A stretch of 64,000 bases of DNA from JAZBPO01 sp963691775. GTDB taxonomy: Bacteria; Pseudomonadota; Gammaproteobacteria; Pseudomonadales; Azotimanducaceae. The notes under the pieces were generated by a model. It did not search any database, had not been told where the DNA came from, and saw nothing but the letters and a program-made list of their open reading frames with translations. Each line of letters opens with the position of its first letter. The first letter of the stretch is position 1. This document shows positions 1 through 9,442 of the stretch, one piece after another. Both the position numbers and the translations under genes were made by a program. Location of the stretch: the NCBI GenBank assembly GCA_963691775.1, contig OY829369.1, positions 4,632,634 to 4,696,633 of the forward strand, in the 5' to 3' direction.

Positions 1-10
1 CACAACGGCC

Positions 11-1813
11 ATGAAGCCGACCGATATCCACGATCCGGAGTACTTCCACAAGGTCGTCGATTGCCAGTGGGCGTGTCCAGCGCACACGCCGGTACCCGAC
101 TACATCCGCCTCATCGCTGAAGAGCGCTACACCGAGGCGTACATGGTGAACTGGGACTCGAACGTATTCCCGGGAATCCTCGGGCGTACCTGTGACCGTC
201 CCTGCGAACCTGCCTGCCGGCGCGTGCGCACGGAGGAAAAGCCCGTGGCGATCTGTCGCCTCAAGCGGGTGGCCGCCGACAACAAGGGCGATATCGCGTC
301 CTACCTGCCCAAGGTTCCTGTCGAGAAGAATGGCCGCAAGGTCGCGCTCATCGGCGGCGGTCCTGCCTCGCTTGCCGTGGCACGGGATCTTGCACCGCTC
401 GGCTACGAGCTCCACCTCTACGAGCGCGACGCGAAGGCGGGCGGCATGATGCGCTCGCAGATACCCGCTTTTCGCCTGCCCGAGGAAGTTCTGGACGAGG
501 AGGTTGATCTCGTTCTTGACATGGATGTGCATCGCCACTTCGGCCAGGACATCACCTCCATGCGCGCGATGCTCGACCATCAGATCGATGGGCAGAACTT
601 CGACGCGATCTTTGTCGGCACCGGCGCTCCCAAGGGGCGCGATCTCGAGCTGCCGGGCCGGGAGGACGCGGAACCCTTCATTCACATCGGTATCGACTGG
701 CTCGCTTCCGTAGCCTTCGGCCACATCGGCTCTATTTCCGGCAAGGTCGTCGTCCTTGGCGGCGGCAACACCGCCATGGACTGCTGCCGAACCGCCGCGC
801 GCCTCGGCGCCGAATCCGTGAAGGTCATCGTCCGCTCCGCTTTCGAGGTCATGAAGGCTTCGGAGTGGGAAAAAGAAGAGGCGATGGACGAGGGCATCCC
901 GATCATCAACAACCGTCCGCCGAAGCAGTTCGTCGTCGAGGACGGCAAGTTGAAGGGCATCTGGTTCGAATCCGTGACGCCTGTGCGTCAGCAAGATGGG
1001 CGCTACAAATACGAGGCGAACGACGAGCCGGACGAGTTCGTTGAATGCGATCACGTGCTCATGGCCATTGGCCAGGACAATCATTGCCCCTGGATCGAGC
1101 GCGACGTCGGCATCGATTTCGATCGCTGGGACTGCCCGGTCCTCGACCCGGATACGCTGCAGTCCTCGAACCCCAAGGTGTTCTTCGGCGGAGACGCAGC
1201 CTTCGGGCCCGAAAACATCATCTGGGCCTCGGCGCACGCGCACAAGGCTGCGATCTCGATCCATCTCTTCTGCGAGGGCAAGGATCTGAAGGCCGATCGT
1301 CCGCCCGCGCACGTGAACCTCGTTTCGCAGAAGATGGGCATGCACGAGTGGAGCTACGACTCGGAGCACGACCCCGCCAAGCGCCACAACGTTCCCCACG
1401 TCCCGCTCGACAAGGCGCTGGACGACATCAAGATCGAGGTCGAACTCGGCTTCGACCAGCGTCTCGGATTCAAGGAAGCGCAGCGCTGTCTGAACTGCGA
1501 CGTGCAGACCGTTTTCGAGACGAGCCTGTGCATCGAGTGCGACGCCTGCGTGGACATCTGCCCGATGGACTGCATCACGTTCACGGAGAACGCGGAGGAG
1601 GGCGCCCTGCGCGCAAACCTTCGCGCCCCAGCCGACAACACGGCGCAGGACCTCTACGTGTCCGATTCGCTCGCTGATACGGGACGGGTCATGGTCAAGG
1701 ATGAAGATGTGTGCCTGCACTGCGGCCTGTGCGCCGAGCGCTGCCCGACCGGCGCCTGGGACATGCAGAAGGCGATGATCCATACGCCGCAAGTGAAGGA
1801 GCTGATCGCATGA
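11..1813 (+). CDS. FAD/NAD(P)-binding Fe-S oxidoreductase (GltD-like) with C-terminal ferredoxin domain
   Basis: About 600 residues. Probably moves electrons between NAD(P)H and ferredoxin-type clusters for the oxidoreductase encoded just downstream. The N-terminal cluster-binding region shows cysteines at about 18, 22, 61, 65 and 69. An FAD Rossmann motif (VALIGGGPAS) lies at 111-120, and a second nucleotide-binding motif (VVVLGGGNTAMD) follows near 246. Two [4Fe-4S] ferredoxin motifs close the protein, CIECDACVDICP from about 507 and CLHCGLCAERCP from about 568. The overall order resembles the glutamate synthase small subunit with an added ferredoxin tail. The stop codon overlaps the next start (ATGA), so translation is probably coupled. 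No Shine-Dalgarno sequence is visible before the ATG and the frame is open to the window edge, so the true start may lie upstream. Confidence 0.85.
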   Translation: MKPTDIHDPEYFHKVVDCQWACPAHTPVPDYIRLIAEERYTEAYMVNWDSNVFPGILGRTCDRPCEPACRRVRTEEKPVAICRLKRVAADNKGDIASYLPKVPVEKNGRKVALIGGGPASLAVARDLAPLGYELHLYERDAKAGGMMRSQIPAFRLPEEVLDEEVDLVLDMDVHRHFGQDITSMRAMLDHQIDGQNFDAIFVGTGAPKGRDLELPGREDAEPFIHIGIDWLASVAFGHIGSISGKVVVLGGGNTAMDCCRTAARLGAESVKVIVRSAFEVMKASEWEKEEAMDEGIPIINNRPPKQFVVEDGKLKGIWFESVTPVRQQDGRYKYEANDEPDEFVECDHVLMAIGQDNHCPWIERDVGIDFDRWDCPVLDPDTLQSSNPKVFFGGDAAFGPENIIWASAHAHKAAISIHLFCEGKDLKADRPPAHVNLVSQKMGMHEWSYDSEHDPAKRHNVPHVPLDKALDDIKIEVELGFDQRLGFKEAQRCLNCDVQTVFETSLCIECDACVDICPMDCITFTENAEEGALRANLRAPADNTAQDLYVSDSLADTGRVMVKDEDVCLHCGLCAERCPTGAWDMQKAMIHTPQVKELIA

Positions 1814-3675
1814 ACGTGATCGAGCAGTCTCCCGAGCAACTGCAGGGCCTGCGCGTCAATGACTTCGTGATCAAGTTCGCGAACGTCAACGGCTCCGGCT
1901 CGGCCTCCGCCAACGGCATGTTCGCGAAGGCGCTCTTCCGCATGGGCATCCCGACCGCGCCGCGGAACATCTTCCCATCGAACATTCAGGGCTTGCCGAC
2001 CTGGTTCGAGATCCGGGTCAGTGAAGCCGGCCATCTTGGCCGCCGTGATGGCGTCGATCTCTTCGTTGCCATGAATGCAGAAACCTACGCGCGGGACGTC
2101 GCCGAAGTCGTTCCGGGTGGCTGGTTGCTGTACGACGCTTCGCGCCCGAAGCCGCGCGAATTCGACCGCGACGACATTCATTACCTGGGCATACCGATCT
2201 CGGCGCTGATCCAGCCCGTTTACGCCGATCCGAAGCAGCGGCAGTTGTTCAAGAACATCGTCTATGTCGGTGCGCTGTCCGCCTTTCTGGGCATGGACTT
2301 CGACGTTCTGACGGACATGGTCGCCGATCAGTACAAAGGCAAGGAAAAACTGATCGGTCCGAACGTGCAGGCGCTCGAGCTGGGCCGGAATTTCGCACTC
2401 GAGCATTTCGAATGCCCGCTCGATCTTCGCGTGCGCAAGGCGGATGCGGTGGGCGAGCGCATCATGGTCGATGGCAACACGGCCTGTGCGCTCGGCTTCA
2501 TCTGGGGCGGGGCCACGGTATGCGCGTGGTATCCGATCACGCCGAGTACTTCGGTTGCAGAGGCCTTCGAGAAGCACGCCGGCAAACTGCGCCGTGACCC
2601 GGACAGTGGCCAGCACCGGTTCGCGATCATGCAGGCCGAGGATGAGCTGTCCGCGATCGGAATGGTCATTGGCGCCGGCTGGAACGGCGCCCGTTCCTTT
2701 ACCGCGACCTCCGGCCCCGGCGTCTCGCTGATGCAGGAGTTTCTGGGGCTGGCGTACTTCGCGGAGATTCCCGCCGTGGTTGTGGATGTGCAGCGAGCGG
2801 GACCCTCCACCGGCATGCCGACGCGCACGCAGCAGTCGGATCTGCTGTCCGCCGCGTATGCCTCGCACGGCGATACGCGGCACGTGATGCTCTTTCCATC
2901 GACGCCCAAGGAGTGCTTCGACTTCAGCGCCGATGCGCTCGATCTTGCCGAGCGCTTGCAGACGCCGATCATGCTCATGACGGATCTCGATCTCGGCATG
3001 AACGACCATCTCTCGGAACCCTTCGAGTGGGACGAGGCGAGGCGCTTCGACCGCGGCAAGGTGCTCGATGCCGAGAGCCTGGAGGCGGCTGCCGACTGGG
3101 GGCGCTATCTAGACGTCGACGGAGATGGCATCGGTGTGCGGACACTTCCAGGCACCCACCCCGAAAAGGGTTCCTTCTTTACGCGCGGAACATCGCGTGA
3201 CGAGTATGCGAAGTACACGGAAGATGGCGCCGTCTACGTTCGCAACATGGATCGTCTGCTGAAGAAATGGCAGACCGCGTCAACGCTGGTGCCGAAGGCG
3301 GAGATCGTCGAGGGACCGAAGCCGCGTCCTTACGGGCTTATCTTCTACGGCACGACTGCGGTGCCGATGGCCGAGGCTGCAGCACAGTTGCGCAAGGCCG
3401 GTATCGAGGCGGACAGCATGCGCGTGCGCGCGTTCCCCTTCGGCGACGAGGTTGATGCCTTCATCGCGCGCCATGAGACGGTGTTCATCGTCGAGCAGAA
3501 TCGGGACGGGCAGTTGCGGCAGCTGCTCATCGCCGAACTCGAGGCGAATCCAGCGCAGCTGGTGCCGATCCTCAACTACGACGGCATGCCGATCACGGCC
3601 AGCTACGTTGCCGATGAGATCGGCGGCTGGTTCGAACGCGCATCCGGTGCGCAGCAATCGGAGGGCGGACAATGA
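1810..3675 (+). CDS. korA: 2-oxoacid:ferredoxin oxidoreductase, fused gamma-alpha subunit (KorA type)
   Basis: 621 residues. Subunit of a thiamine-diphosphate-dependent enzyme that oxidises a 2-oxoacid with CoA and passes electrons to ferredoxin. The first 190 residues or so form the gamma domain (VNGSGSASANGMFAKAL near the start). From about 217 comes the alpha (pyrimidine-binding) domain with MVDGNTACALGFIWGG followed by the family signature YPITPST. A further conserved stretch reads FTATSGPGVSLMQEF. I chose the ATG that overlaps the upstream stop; a longer open frame upstream lies inside the previous gene. The substrate is not certain. 2-oxoglutarate is the usual inference for this fused architecture in aerobic proteobacteria, but branched-chain or aryl 2-oxoacids are possible. 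Confidence 0.85.
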   Translation: MNVIEQSPEQLQGLRVNDFVIKFANVNGSGSASANGMFAKALFRMGIPTAPRNIFPSNIQGLPTWFEIRVSEAGHLGRRDGVDLFVAMNAETYARDVAEVVPGGWLLYDASRPKPREFDRDDIHYLGIPISALIQPVYADPKQRQLFKNIVYVGALSAFLGMDFDVLTDMVADQYKGKEKLIGPNVQALELGRNFALEHFECPLDLRVRKADAVGERIMVDGNTACALGFIWGGATVCAWYPITPSTSVAEAFEKHAGKLRRDPDSGQHRFAIMQAEDELSAIGMVIGAGWNGARSFTATSGPGVSLMQEFLGLAYFAEIPAVVVDVQRAGPSTGMPTRTQQSDLLSAAYASHGDTRHVMLFPSTPKECFDFSADALDLAERLQTPIMLMTDLDLGMNDHLSEPFEWDEARRFDRGKVLDAESLEAAADWGRYLDVDGDGIGVRTLPGTHPEKGSFFTRGTSRDEYAKYTEDGAVYVRNMDRLLKKWQTASTLVPKAEIVEGPKPRPYGLIFYGTTAVPMAEAAAQLRKAGIEADSMRVRAFPFGDEVDAFIARHETVFIVEQNRDGQLRQLLIAELEANPAQLVPILNYDGMPITASYVADEIGGWFERASGAQQSEGGQ

Positions 3676-4727
3676 CCTTCGTCGCCAAGCCAAGGGCCCA
3701 CCATCCGAAGCTGCCGCTGAATGATCTCGGCCTCACGCGGCGGGATTACGAGGGCTCGGTGTCGACGCTCTGCGCCGGCTGCGGCCATGACTCGGTTTCC
3801 GCGGCCATCGTGCAGGCAGCGCATGAGCTCTCGGTGCCGGCCCACCGGGTAGCAAAACTTTCCGGGATCGGTTGCTCGTCCAAGACGCCGACATACTTTC
3901 TCGGCCGTTCGCACGGATTCAACTCGGTGCACGGGCGCATGCCATCGGTGGTCACTGGCGCGAACCTGGCCAATCGCGATCTGTACTACGTCGGCGTGTC
4001 CGGAGACGGTGATTCCGCATCCATCGGTCTCGGACAGTTCGCGCACATCGCCCGGCGCCGGATCGACATGACGTACATTGTCGACAACAACGGGACCTAT
4101 GGCCTGACCAAAGGGCAGTTCTCGGCCACGAACGACAAGGGTTCGACGAGCAAGAAGGGCGTGCCGAATCTCTATGCGCCGATTGATCTGTGCATGATGG
4201 CGATGCAGATCGGCGCCACCTTTGTTGCCCGAAGCTTCTCCGGAGACAAGGATCAGCTCGTGCCGCTGATCAAGGCGGCTTTCGAGCATCGCGGCTTTGC
4301 GTTCTTGGACGTCATTTCCCCGTGCGTTGCCTTCAATAATCACGAAGGATCAACAAAGAGCTACAGCTACGTGCGCTCGCACACGGAGGAGGTGTCTGCG
4401 GCGGATCTGATAGCGGTGCAGGACGAAACCACGCTGGAGCAGGCCCCTGGAACGAGCAAGGACGTGTCCATGCCGGACGGTAGTGTCCTCCGTCTGCACA
4501 AGCTTGCGAGGGACTTCGATCCAACCGACCGAACGGCAGCGATGGCGGCGATCCTCCGGCGTGAGGCTGAGGGCGAGATCGCGACGGGTCTGCTGTACGT
4601 CGACGAAGATCCGGTCGATTGCCACGCGATCCTTGGCACCGCAGACGTGCCGCTGAACGCGATGGACGAGCAGATGCTCGTACCAAGCCCCGATCAGCTC
4701 GCGGCCGTTAACGCCGGCTTTCGCTGA
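3672..4727 (+). CDS. korB: 2-oxoacid:ferredoxin oxidoreductase beta subunit (KorB type)
   Basis: 351 residues. The thiamine-diphosphate-binding subunit of the oxidoreductase. The ThDP motif is visible as GDGDSASIG followed about 25 residues later by IVDNNGTYG. Cysteines that normally bind one [4Fe-4S] cluster are present in CAGCGHD, GIGCSS and SPCVAFNNH. Its ATG overlaps the stop of the alpha gene by four bases, so the three genes form one translationally coupled unit. The C-terminal 80 residues (after about 270) are less conserved in appearance. The gene closes the operon; GAPDH follows after 242 bases. Confidence 0.87.
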   Translation: MTFVAKPRAHHPKLPLNDLGLTRRDYEGSVSTLCAGCGHDSVSAAIVQAAHELSVPAHRVAKLSGIGCSSKTPTYFLGRSHGFNSVHGRMPSVVTGANLANRDLYYVGVSGDGDSASIGLGQFAHIARRRIDMTYIVDNNGTYGLTKGQFSATNDKGSTSKKGVPNLYAPIDLCMMAMQIGATFVARSFSGDKDQLVPLIKAAFEHRGFAFLDVISPCVAFNNHEGSTKSYSYVRSHTEEVSAADLIAVQDETTLEQAPGTSKDVSMPDGSVLRLHKLARDFDPTDRTAAMAAILRREAEGEIATGLLYVDEDPVDCHAILGTADVPLNAMDEQMLVPSPDQLAAVNAGFR

Positions 4728-4809
4728 TCCCGGTCGCTGCGCGCCGGCACCCGTGGATCGGGACCGCTGCGCGGTGAAGCGGGGTGCGCGGGCGCGCCCG
4801 TAAGCTTGT

Positions 4810-4837
4810 CCCGGTGGCGGGGTCCCGGTGGCGGGGT
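4810..4837. repeat. Two direct copies of a 14-base GC-rich unit
   Basis: The unit cccggtggcggggt occurs at 4810-4823 and again immediately at 4824-4837, in the spacer between korB and the GAPDH gene. Nothing else in the spacer explains it. It may be a replication-slippage duplication. Confidence 0.7.
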
Positions 4838-4969
4838 CCCCGTGCACAGCCCATAATACGGCCAGCTGTTCCCGAGCGGACGGGAGAGACGTCGGCGCGT
4901 ATCTCGTACGCCCATCGACGGCGTCCTGCTCGCGGACTGATCACTCCTTAAGCACGGACGGACACCAGC

Positions 4970-6448
4970 GTGGCCCTACCCAGCCTCGAAGACTATTTCC
5001 CCGATTGGAAAGCCCGCGAAGAACTTGCTGAAAAGATGATTCCCATCATCGGCAAGCTCTATCGCAAGAACGTTGTGACCTACTGCTACGGCCGCGCGCT
5101 GTACAACCAGAGCGTCACGCGCCTCATGAAGACCTATCGCTACGTTCGCCAGGTCGCGCAGAACGAACTCTCGGAGTTCGAGGCCTATCCGATTCTCGAG
5201 GCGATGGAGGCGCTCGATCTCGGGCCGTCACATATTGATGTTGGCAAGCTTGCGACCAAGTACATGAGCGAGATCGCCCGGGGCGAGGGGGTTACCCCCC
5301 GGGCCTTCGTTGAGCGGGAGTGCGCAGACGTGATCGGCCGTCACGTGCCGCCGCTCGAACGGCCACAGGACGTCGTTCTGTACGGTTTCGGCCGGATCGG
5401 GCGTCTGCTTGCACGCTTGCTCGTCGAGAAAACAGGGAGCGGTCAGCAGCTGCGCTTGCGCGCCATCGTCGTTCGTCCTTCGGGTAAAAAGGATGATCTG
5501 CAGAAGCGGGCCTCGCTGCTGCGGCGGGATTCCGTCCACGGCGCCTTCGGCGGCACGATCCGCGTCGACGAGGAAAACCAGGCGATCATCGCGAACGGCA
5601 ACGTCATCCGGGTGATCTATGCATCCGATCCCGCGACGGTCGACTACCCGGCGTACGGTATCGATAACGCGATCATCATCGACAACACCGGCGCCTGGCG
5701 CGACAAAGCGGGACTCTCGCGCCATCTCGAGGCACGAGGCGCCTCGCGCGTCGTGCTCACCGCGCCCGGGAAAACCGGGGTGAAGAACATCGTCGCAGGC
5801 ATCAATCAGGGCGAACTCACACCAGACGACCGGGTCATTGCTGCGGCCTCCTGCACCACGAATGCGATCGTGCCGGTGCTCAAGGTCATGAATGATGAGT
5901 TCGGCATCGGCCACGGTCACTTAGAGACCGTGCACGCGTACACGAACGATCAGAACCTCATCGACAATTTCCACGACAAGAATCGCCGCGGACGCGCAGC
6001 GCCGCTGAACATGGTGATTACCGAGACCGGGGCCTCGTCAGCGGTGGTGAAGCTGTTGCCAGAGATGGAGGGCAAGCTCACGGGGAACGCGATCCGTGTG
6101 CCAACGCCCAACGTATCGATGGCCATCTGCAATCTGACGCTCGAGAAGGAGACGACCGTCACTGAGGTGAATGACTACCTCCGTCACGTGTCTCTGCATT
6201 CCTCCTTGCAGCGGCAGATCGACTTCACGAGTTCACCGGAGGTCGTGAGCTCGGACTTTGTCGGCAACCGGCACGCGCTGATCGTCGACGGCGAAGCGAC
6301 GATCGTCGATGCCAATCGCTGCGTGCTCTATTGCTGGTATGACAATGAATTCGGCTATAGCTGCCAGGTCGTGCGGATCGTTCAGAAGCTGGCGAACATC
6401 AGCTATCCGCTCATCCCAGCCGAAGTGGCCGACACCGGCTTCGGCTGA
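4970..6448 (+). CDS. gap: Glyceraldehyde-3-phosphate dehydrogenase, long form
   Basis: 492 residues, about 125-160 longer than classical GAPDH because of an N-terminal helical extension (residues 1 to about 130). The NAD-binding glycine motif GFGRIGR is at 139-145. The catalytic cysteine is Cys295 in AASCTTNA, and the partner histidine is about His322 in VHAYTNDQN. The long form matches the family represented by Pseudomonas aeruginosa PA3001, which also sits beside the nqr genes, so this neighbourhood looks conserved. The start is a GTG; the ATG at Met23 is less likely because it would cut into the conserved extension. It catalyses the NAD(P)-linked oxidative step of glycolysis or its reverse. 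Confidence 0.9.
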   Translation: MALPSLEDYFPDWKAREELAEKMIPIIGKLYRKNVVTYCYGRALYNQSVTRLMKTYRYVRQVAQNELSEFEAYPILEAMEALDLGPSHIDVGKLATKYMSEIARGEGVTPRAFVERECADVIGRHVPPLERPQDVVLYGFGRIGRLLARLLVEKTGSGQQLRLRAIVVRPSGKKDDLQKRASLLRRDSVHGAFGGTIRVDEENQAIIANGNVIRVIYASDPATVDYPAYGIDNAIIIDNTGAWRDKAGLSRHLEARGASRVVLTAPGKTGVKNIVAGINQGELTPDDRVIAAASCTTNAIVPVLKVMNDEFGIGHGHLETVHAYTNDQNLIDNFHDKNRRGRAAPLNMVITETGASSAVVKLLPEMEGKLTGNAIRVPTPNVSMAICNLTLEKETTVTEVNDYLRHVSLHSSLQRQIDFTSSPEVVSSDFVGNRHALIVDGEATIVDANRCVLYCWYDNEFGYSCQVVRIVQKLANISYPLIPAEVADTGFG

Positions 6449-6832
6449 CACGTAAACGGCGGATTTCGCAGCGATTCGCTAGCCAACGCGAATCCGCCTC
6501 ACGTATACTTCCGCCGGCTTCCAGAGGGGGGCGCGCTGTTCGGATCCGGCAGGGGAGAGGGCCCCCGCCGGGTGCATCCGATAGTGGTGACCAAATGACG
6601 AGACGCGGGCGATCCTGATTCGGGAGGCGGCCTTGCGTCGCGATCAAACCCCCGCGAATGCCCGAGTGCAGTTGCTCATCAGCCGTGCGCCCCCTGGCGC
6701 TGGCTGCGCTGCTGCACATGCGGCGGTCGACGGGTCGTACGATCCGGACGAGCTCGCCATCAGCGGCATCGGCGGCGCCCCGTGGGCCACGCCGAGCCAG
6801 CCACGATTCAACGAGGGTGCGTTCGTAGCAAC
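6449..6832. other. Intergenic region upstream of nqrA with one long inverted repeat
   Basis: 384 bases without a convincing gene. It begins with an inverted repeat: GGCGGATT at 6458-6465 pairs with AATCCGCC at 6491-6498, and the stem extends by CGC/GCG after a one-base bulge. No T-tract follows, so it is not a standard terminator. A short open frame from 6633 to 6836 has no recognisable features. The nqr promoter must lie here, but I cannot point to it with confidence. Confidence 0.55.
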
Positions 6833-8185
6833 ATGATCAAGATCAAGCGCGGTCTCGACCTTCCGCTCGCGGGACAACCGCAGCAGGTCATCGAGGACGC
6901 CCGGCCCGTTCGCCAGGTGGCTCTTCTCGGCCCGAACTACGTCGGCATGAAGCCGACCATGCACATCGCCGAAGGCGATAGCGTCCGTCTCGGGCAACTC
7001 CTGTTCGACGATAAGAAGAACGAGGGCGTGCGGTTCACGGCGCCGGCGGCAGGGACGATCAGTGCCATCCACCGCGGTGCGAAGCGCGCGCTTCAGGCCG
7101 TCGTCATCGACGTGGATGACGCAGCGGGCGAGGCAGAAGCATTCGATACGATTGCGCATGAAGACGTTGCCGGCGCCGCGCCCGAGCGCGTTGAGGCGTT
7201 GCTGGCGGCGACGGGGCTGTGGACTGCACTGCGCACACGCCCTCACGGCCGCATACCCGCGCTCGGAACGCGGCCGCACAGCATTTTCGTCACGGCGATC
7301 GATACGGCTCCCCTCGCGGGTGATCCTGCGGTGGTGATTGCGGCTCGGGCCGAGGCCTTCGCGCACGGCCTTGACCTACTTGCTCGGATCAGTGACGGCG
7401 CGGTGCACCTGTGCGTCGGCGTGGACGGCGCAGACATCCCCGCCGGTAGCGACGCGCGTATCAAGCGGACGATCTTCGACGGTCCGCATCCGGCCGGGCT
7501 TGCGGGTACGCACATTCATTTCCTTGATCCCGTCGGCCCCGGCAAGACCGTCTGGACAATCGGTTATCAAGACGTCATTGCCATCGGCGAAACAGCCACG
7601 TCGGGGCGTTTGTTCACCGACCGCGTGGTTGCGCTGGGTGGACCGCCGGTGTCTCGGCCCCGTCTTCTGCGAACGCGCCTAGGTGCGTCCGTGGATGAGC
7701 TTCTGGCAGGTGAGACCGAGGATGAGGACCTGCGCCAGATCTCCGGCTCGGCCCTTTCTGGCACCACCGCCCGCGGGGCACTGGCGTTTCTCGGCCGCTA
7801 CGACCAGCAGATTACGGTGCTCGCTGAAGACCGCGAACGGGAGATGCTTCATTACCTGCGGCCGGGGCGCGAAAAGTTCTCCGTGCTTCCGGTGTTCGCC
7901 TCTCGCCTCTTCGGCCGCAGGGCATTCCCGCTGACGACGTCAGCGAATGGCTCTGCGCGCGCGATGGTGCCGATCGGTACCTTCGAGTCCGTGGTGCCGA
8001 TGGACATGCTGCCAACGCAGCTTCTGCGCGCGCTGCTTGTGGGCGATCTGGACACGGCGATTGCGCTCGGGTGTCTAGAGCTCGACGAGGACGACGTCGC
8101 CCTGTGCACCTTCGCGTGCCCGGGCAAATACGAATACGGGCCTGTGCTGCGATCCACGCTTGATCGCATCTGGAAGGAGGGCTGA
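6833..8185 (+). CDS. nqrA: Na+-translocating NADH:quinone reductase subunit A
   Basis: 450 residues, the usual NqrA length. NqrA is the soluble cytoplasmic subunit, implicated in quinone binding, of the sodium-pumping NADH dehydrogenase. The start MIKIKRGLDLPLAG is typical of the family, and the sequence GPNYVGMKPTM follows at about 36. I chose the ATG at 6833 over an in-frame upstream start because it gives the family N-terminus. It is first in a six-gene operon; nqrB begins three bases after its stop codon. Confidence 0.95.
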   Translation: MIKIKRGLDLPLAGQPQQVIEDARPVRQVALLGPNYVGMKPTMHIAEGDSVRLGQLLFDDKKNEGVRFTAPAAGTISAIHRGAKRALQAVVIDVDDAAGEAEAFDTIAHEDVAGAAPERVEALLAATGLWTALRTRPHGRIPALGTRPHSIFVTAIDTAPLAGDPAVVIAARAEAFAHGLDLLARISDGAVHLCVGVDGADIPAGSDARIKRTIFDGPHPAGLAGTHIHFLDPVGPGKTVWTIGYQDVIAIGETATSGRLFTDRVVALGGPPVSRPRLLRTRLGASVDELLAGETEDEDLRQISGSALSGTTARGALAFLGRYDQQITVLAEDREREMLHYLRPGREKFSVLPVFASRLFGRRAFPLTTSANGSARAMVPIGTFESVVPMDMLPTQLLRALLVGDLDTAIALGCLELDEDDVALCTFACPGKYEYGPVLRSTLDRIWKEG

Positions 8186-8188
8186 GGC

Positions 8189-9442
8189 ATGGGTCTTCGA
8201 GCCACACTCGACAAGCTCGAGCCGGAGTTCGAAAAGGGTGGGCGCTATGAGCACTTTGCGGCGCTCTACGAGGCCGTGGATACCGCGCTCTACAAACCGG
8301 CGCGCGTCACCGGGGGCGGGTCCCACGTTCGCGACGGCCTCGATCTGAAGCGCATCATGATCACGGTCTGGGCGTGCACCTTCCCCGCAATGTTCGCGGG
8401 CATGTTCTTCATCGGCAAGAATGCAAATGAAGCCATGGCGGCGTACGGCGCGATCGGTATGGAGGGCTGGCGCGGCGCCGTTGTCGGACTGCTGGCAGGG
8501 CACGATCCGACAAGTACTTGGGACAATCTGATCCTGGGTGCCACGTATTTCGTCCCGGTCTACCTCACGGTGTTCATCGTCGGCGGCTTCTGGGAGGTGA
8601 TGTTCGCGCAGAAGCGCGGGCATGAGGTGAACGAGGGTTTCTTCGTCACATCGGTACTGTTTTCCCTGACCCTGCCGCCGACCATTCCGCTGTGGCAGGC
8701 GGCGCTCGGAATCACCTTCGGCGTGGTCATCGCCAAAGAGGTCTTTGGTGGAACGGGCAAGAACTTCCTGAATCCCGCGCTCACTGGACGCGCGTTCCTG
8801 TATTTCGCCTATCCGGCTCAGCTCTCAGGTGACGCCGTATGGAACGCTTTCAGCCCGGCGTCGTCCGCCGGTAGCGCAGTCGTCGATCCGGCGTGGGCCG
8901 ATCGGGTGGATGCGATTACCGGAGCCACCCCGCTCGGTCGTGCCGCGATCGGCGAGGACTACGGCATCACCTGGATGGATGCATTTCTCGGCAATATGCA
9001 GGGCTCCATGGGCGAGGTCTCTACGCTCGCCATTCTCATTGGCGGGGCGGCGCTCCTGTTCATGCGGCTCGCCAGCTGGCGCATCATGCTTGGCGTGATC
9101 GTCGGAGGCTTCGTAACCGCGACGCTGTTCAACACCATCGGCTCCACGAGCAATCCGATGTTTGCGATGCCGTTCCACTGGCACTTCGTCGTCGGCGGTT
9201 TTGCGTTCGGCATGGTGTTCATGGCGACCGATCCAGTTTCCGCCGCGATGACGGACACTGGAAGGTTCTGGTACGGCGTGCTCATCGGGTTCATGTGCAT
9301 GCTGATTCGCGTCATCAACCCCGCATTCCCAGAGGGCATGATGCTGGCCATCCTGTTCGGCAACTTGTTTGCGCCGCTCATCGACAACGCGGTGGTGCAG
9401 GCGAACATCAAGCGGAGGATGGCGCGCAATGTCGCAGTCTAG
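8189..9442 (+). CDS. nqrB: Na+-translocating NADH:quinone reductase subunit B
   Basis: 417 residues, membrane subunit with about ten hydrophobic segments. It carries covalent FMN on a threonine: the motif DAITGATPLG places the flavinylated residue at Thr247, corresponding to Thr236 of Vibrio NqrB. NqrB also binds riboflavin and forms much of the ion path. The stop lies inside the start region of nqrC (14-base overlap), which supports a single polycistronic transcript. Confidence 0.95.
   Translation: MGLRATLDKLEPEFEKGGRYEHFAALYEAVDTALYKPARVTGGGSHVRDGLDLKRIMITVWACTFPAMFAGMFFIGKNANEAMAAYGAIGMEGWRGAVVGLLAGHDPTSTWDNLILGATYFVPVYLTVFIVGGFWEVMFAQKRGHEVNEGFFVTSVLFSLTLPPTIPLWQAALGITFGVVIAKEVFGGTGKNFLNPALTGRAFLYFAYPAQLSGDAVWNAFSPASSAGSAVVDPAWADRVDAITGATPLGRAAIGEDYGITWMDAFLGNMQGSMGEVSTLAILIGGAALLFMRLASWRIMLGVIVGGFVTATLFNTIGSTSNPMFAMPFHWHFVVGGFAFGMVFMATDPVSAAMTDTGRFWYGVLIGFMCMLIRVINPAFPEGMMLAILFGNLFAPLIDNAVVQANIKRRMARNVAV

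Noticed and set aside
1654..3009. 451-codon open frame antisense to korA
   Set aside because: It lies opposite a well-supported gene, has Arg/His/Ala-rich composition without domains, and is expected in GC-rich DNA.
6633..6836. 67-codon open frame before nqrA
   Set aside because: No ribosome-binding site or recognisable family; it only overlaps the first bases of nqrA.
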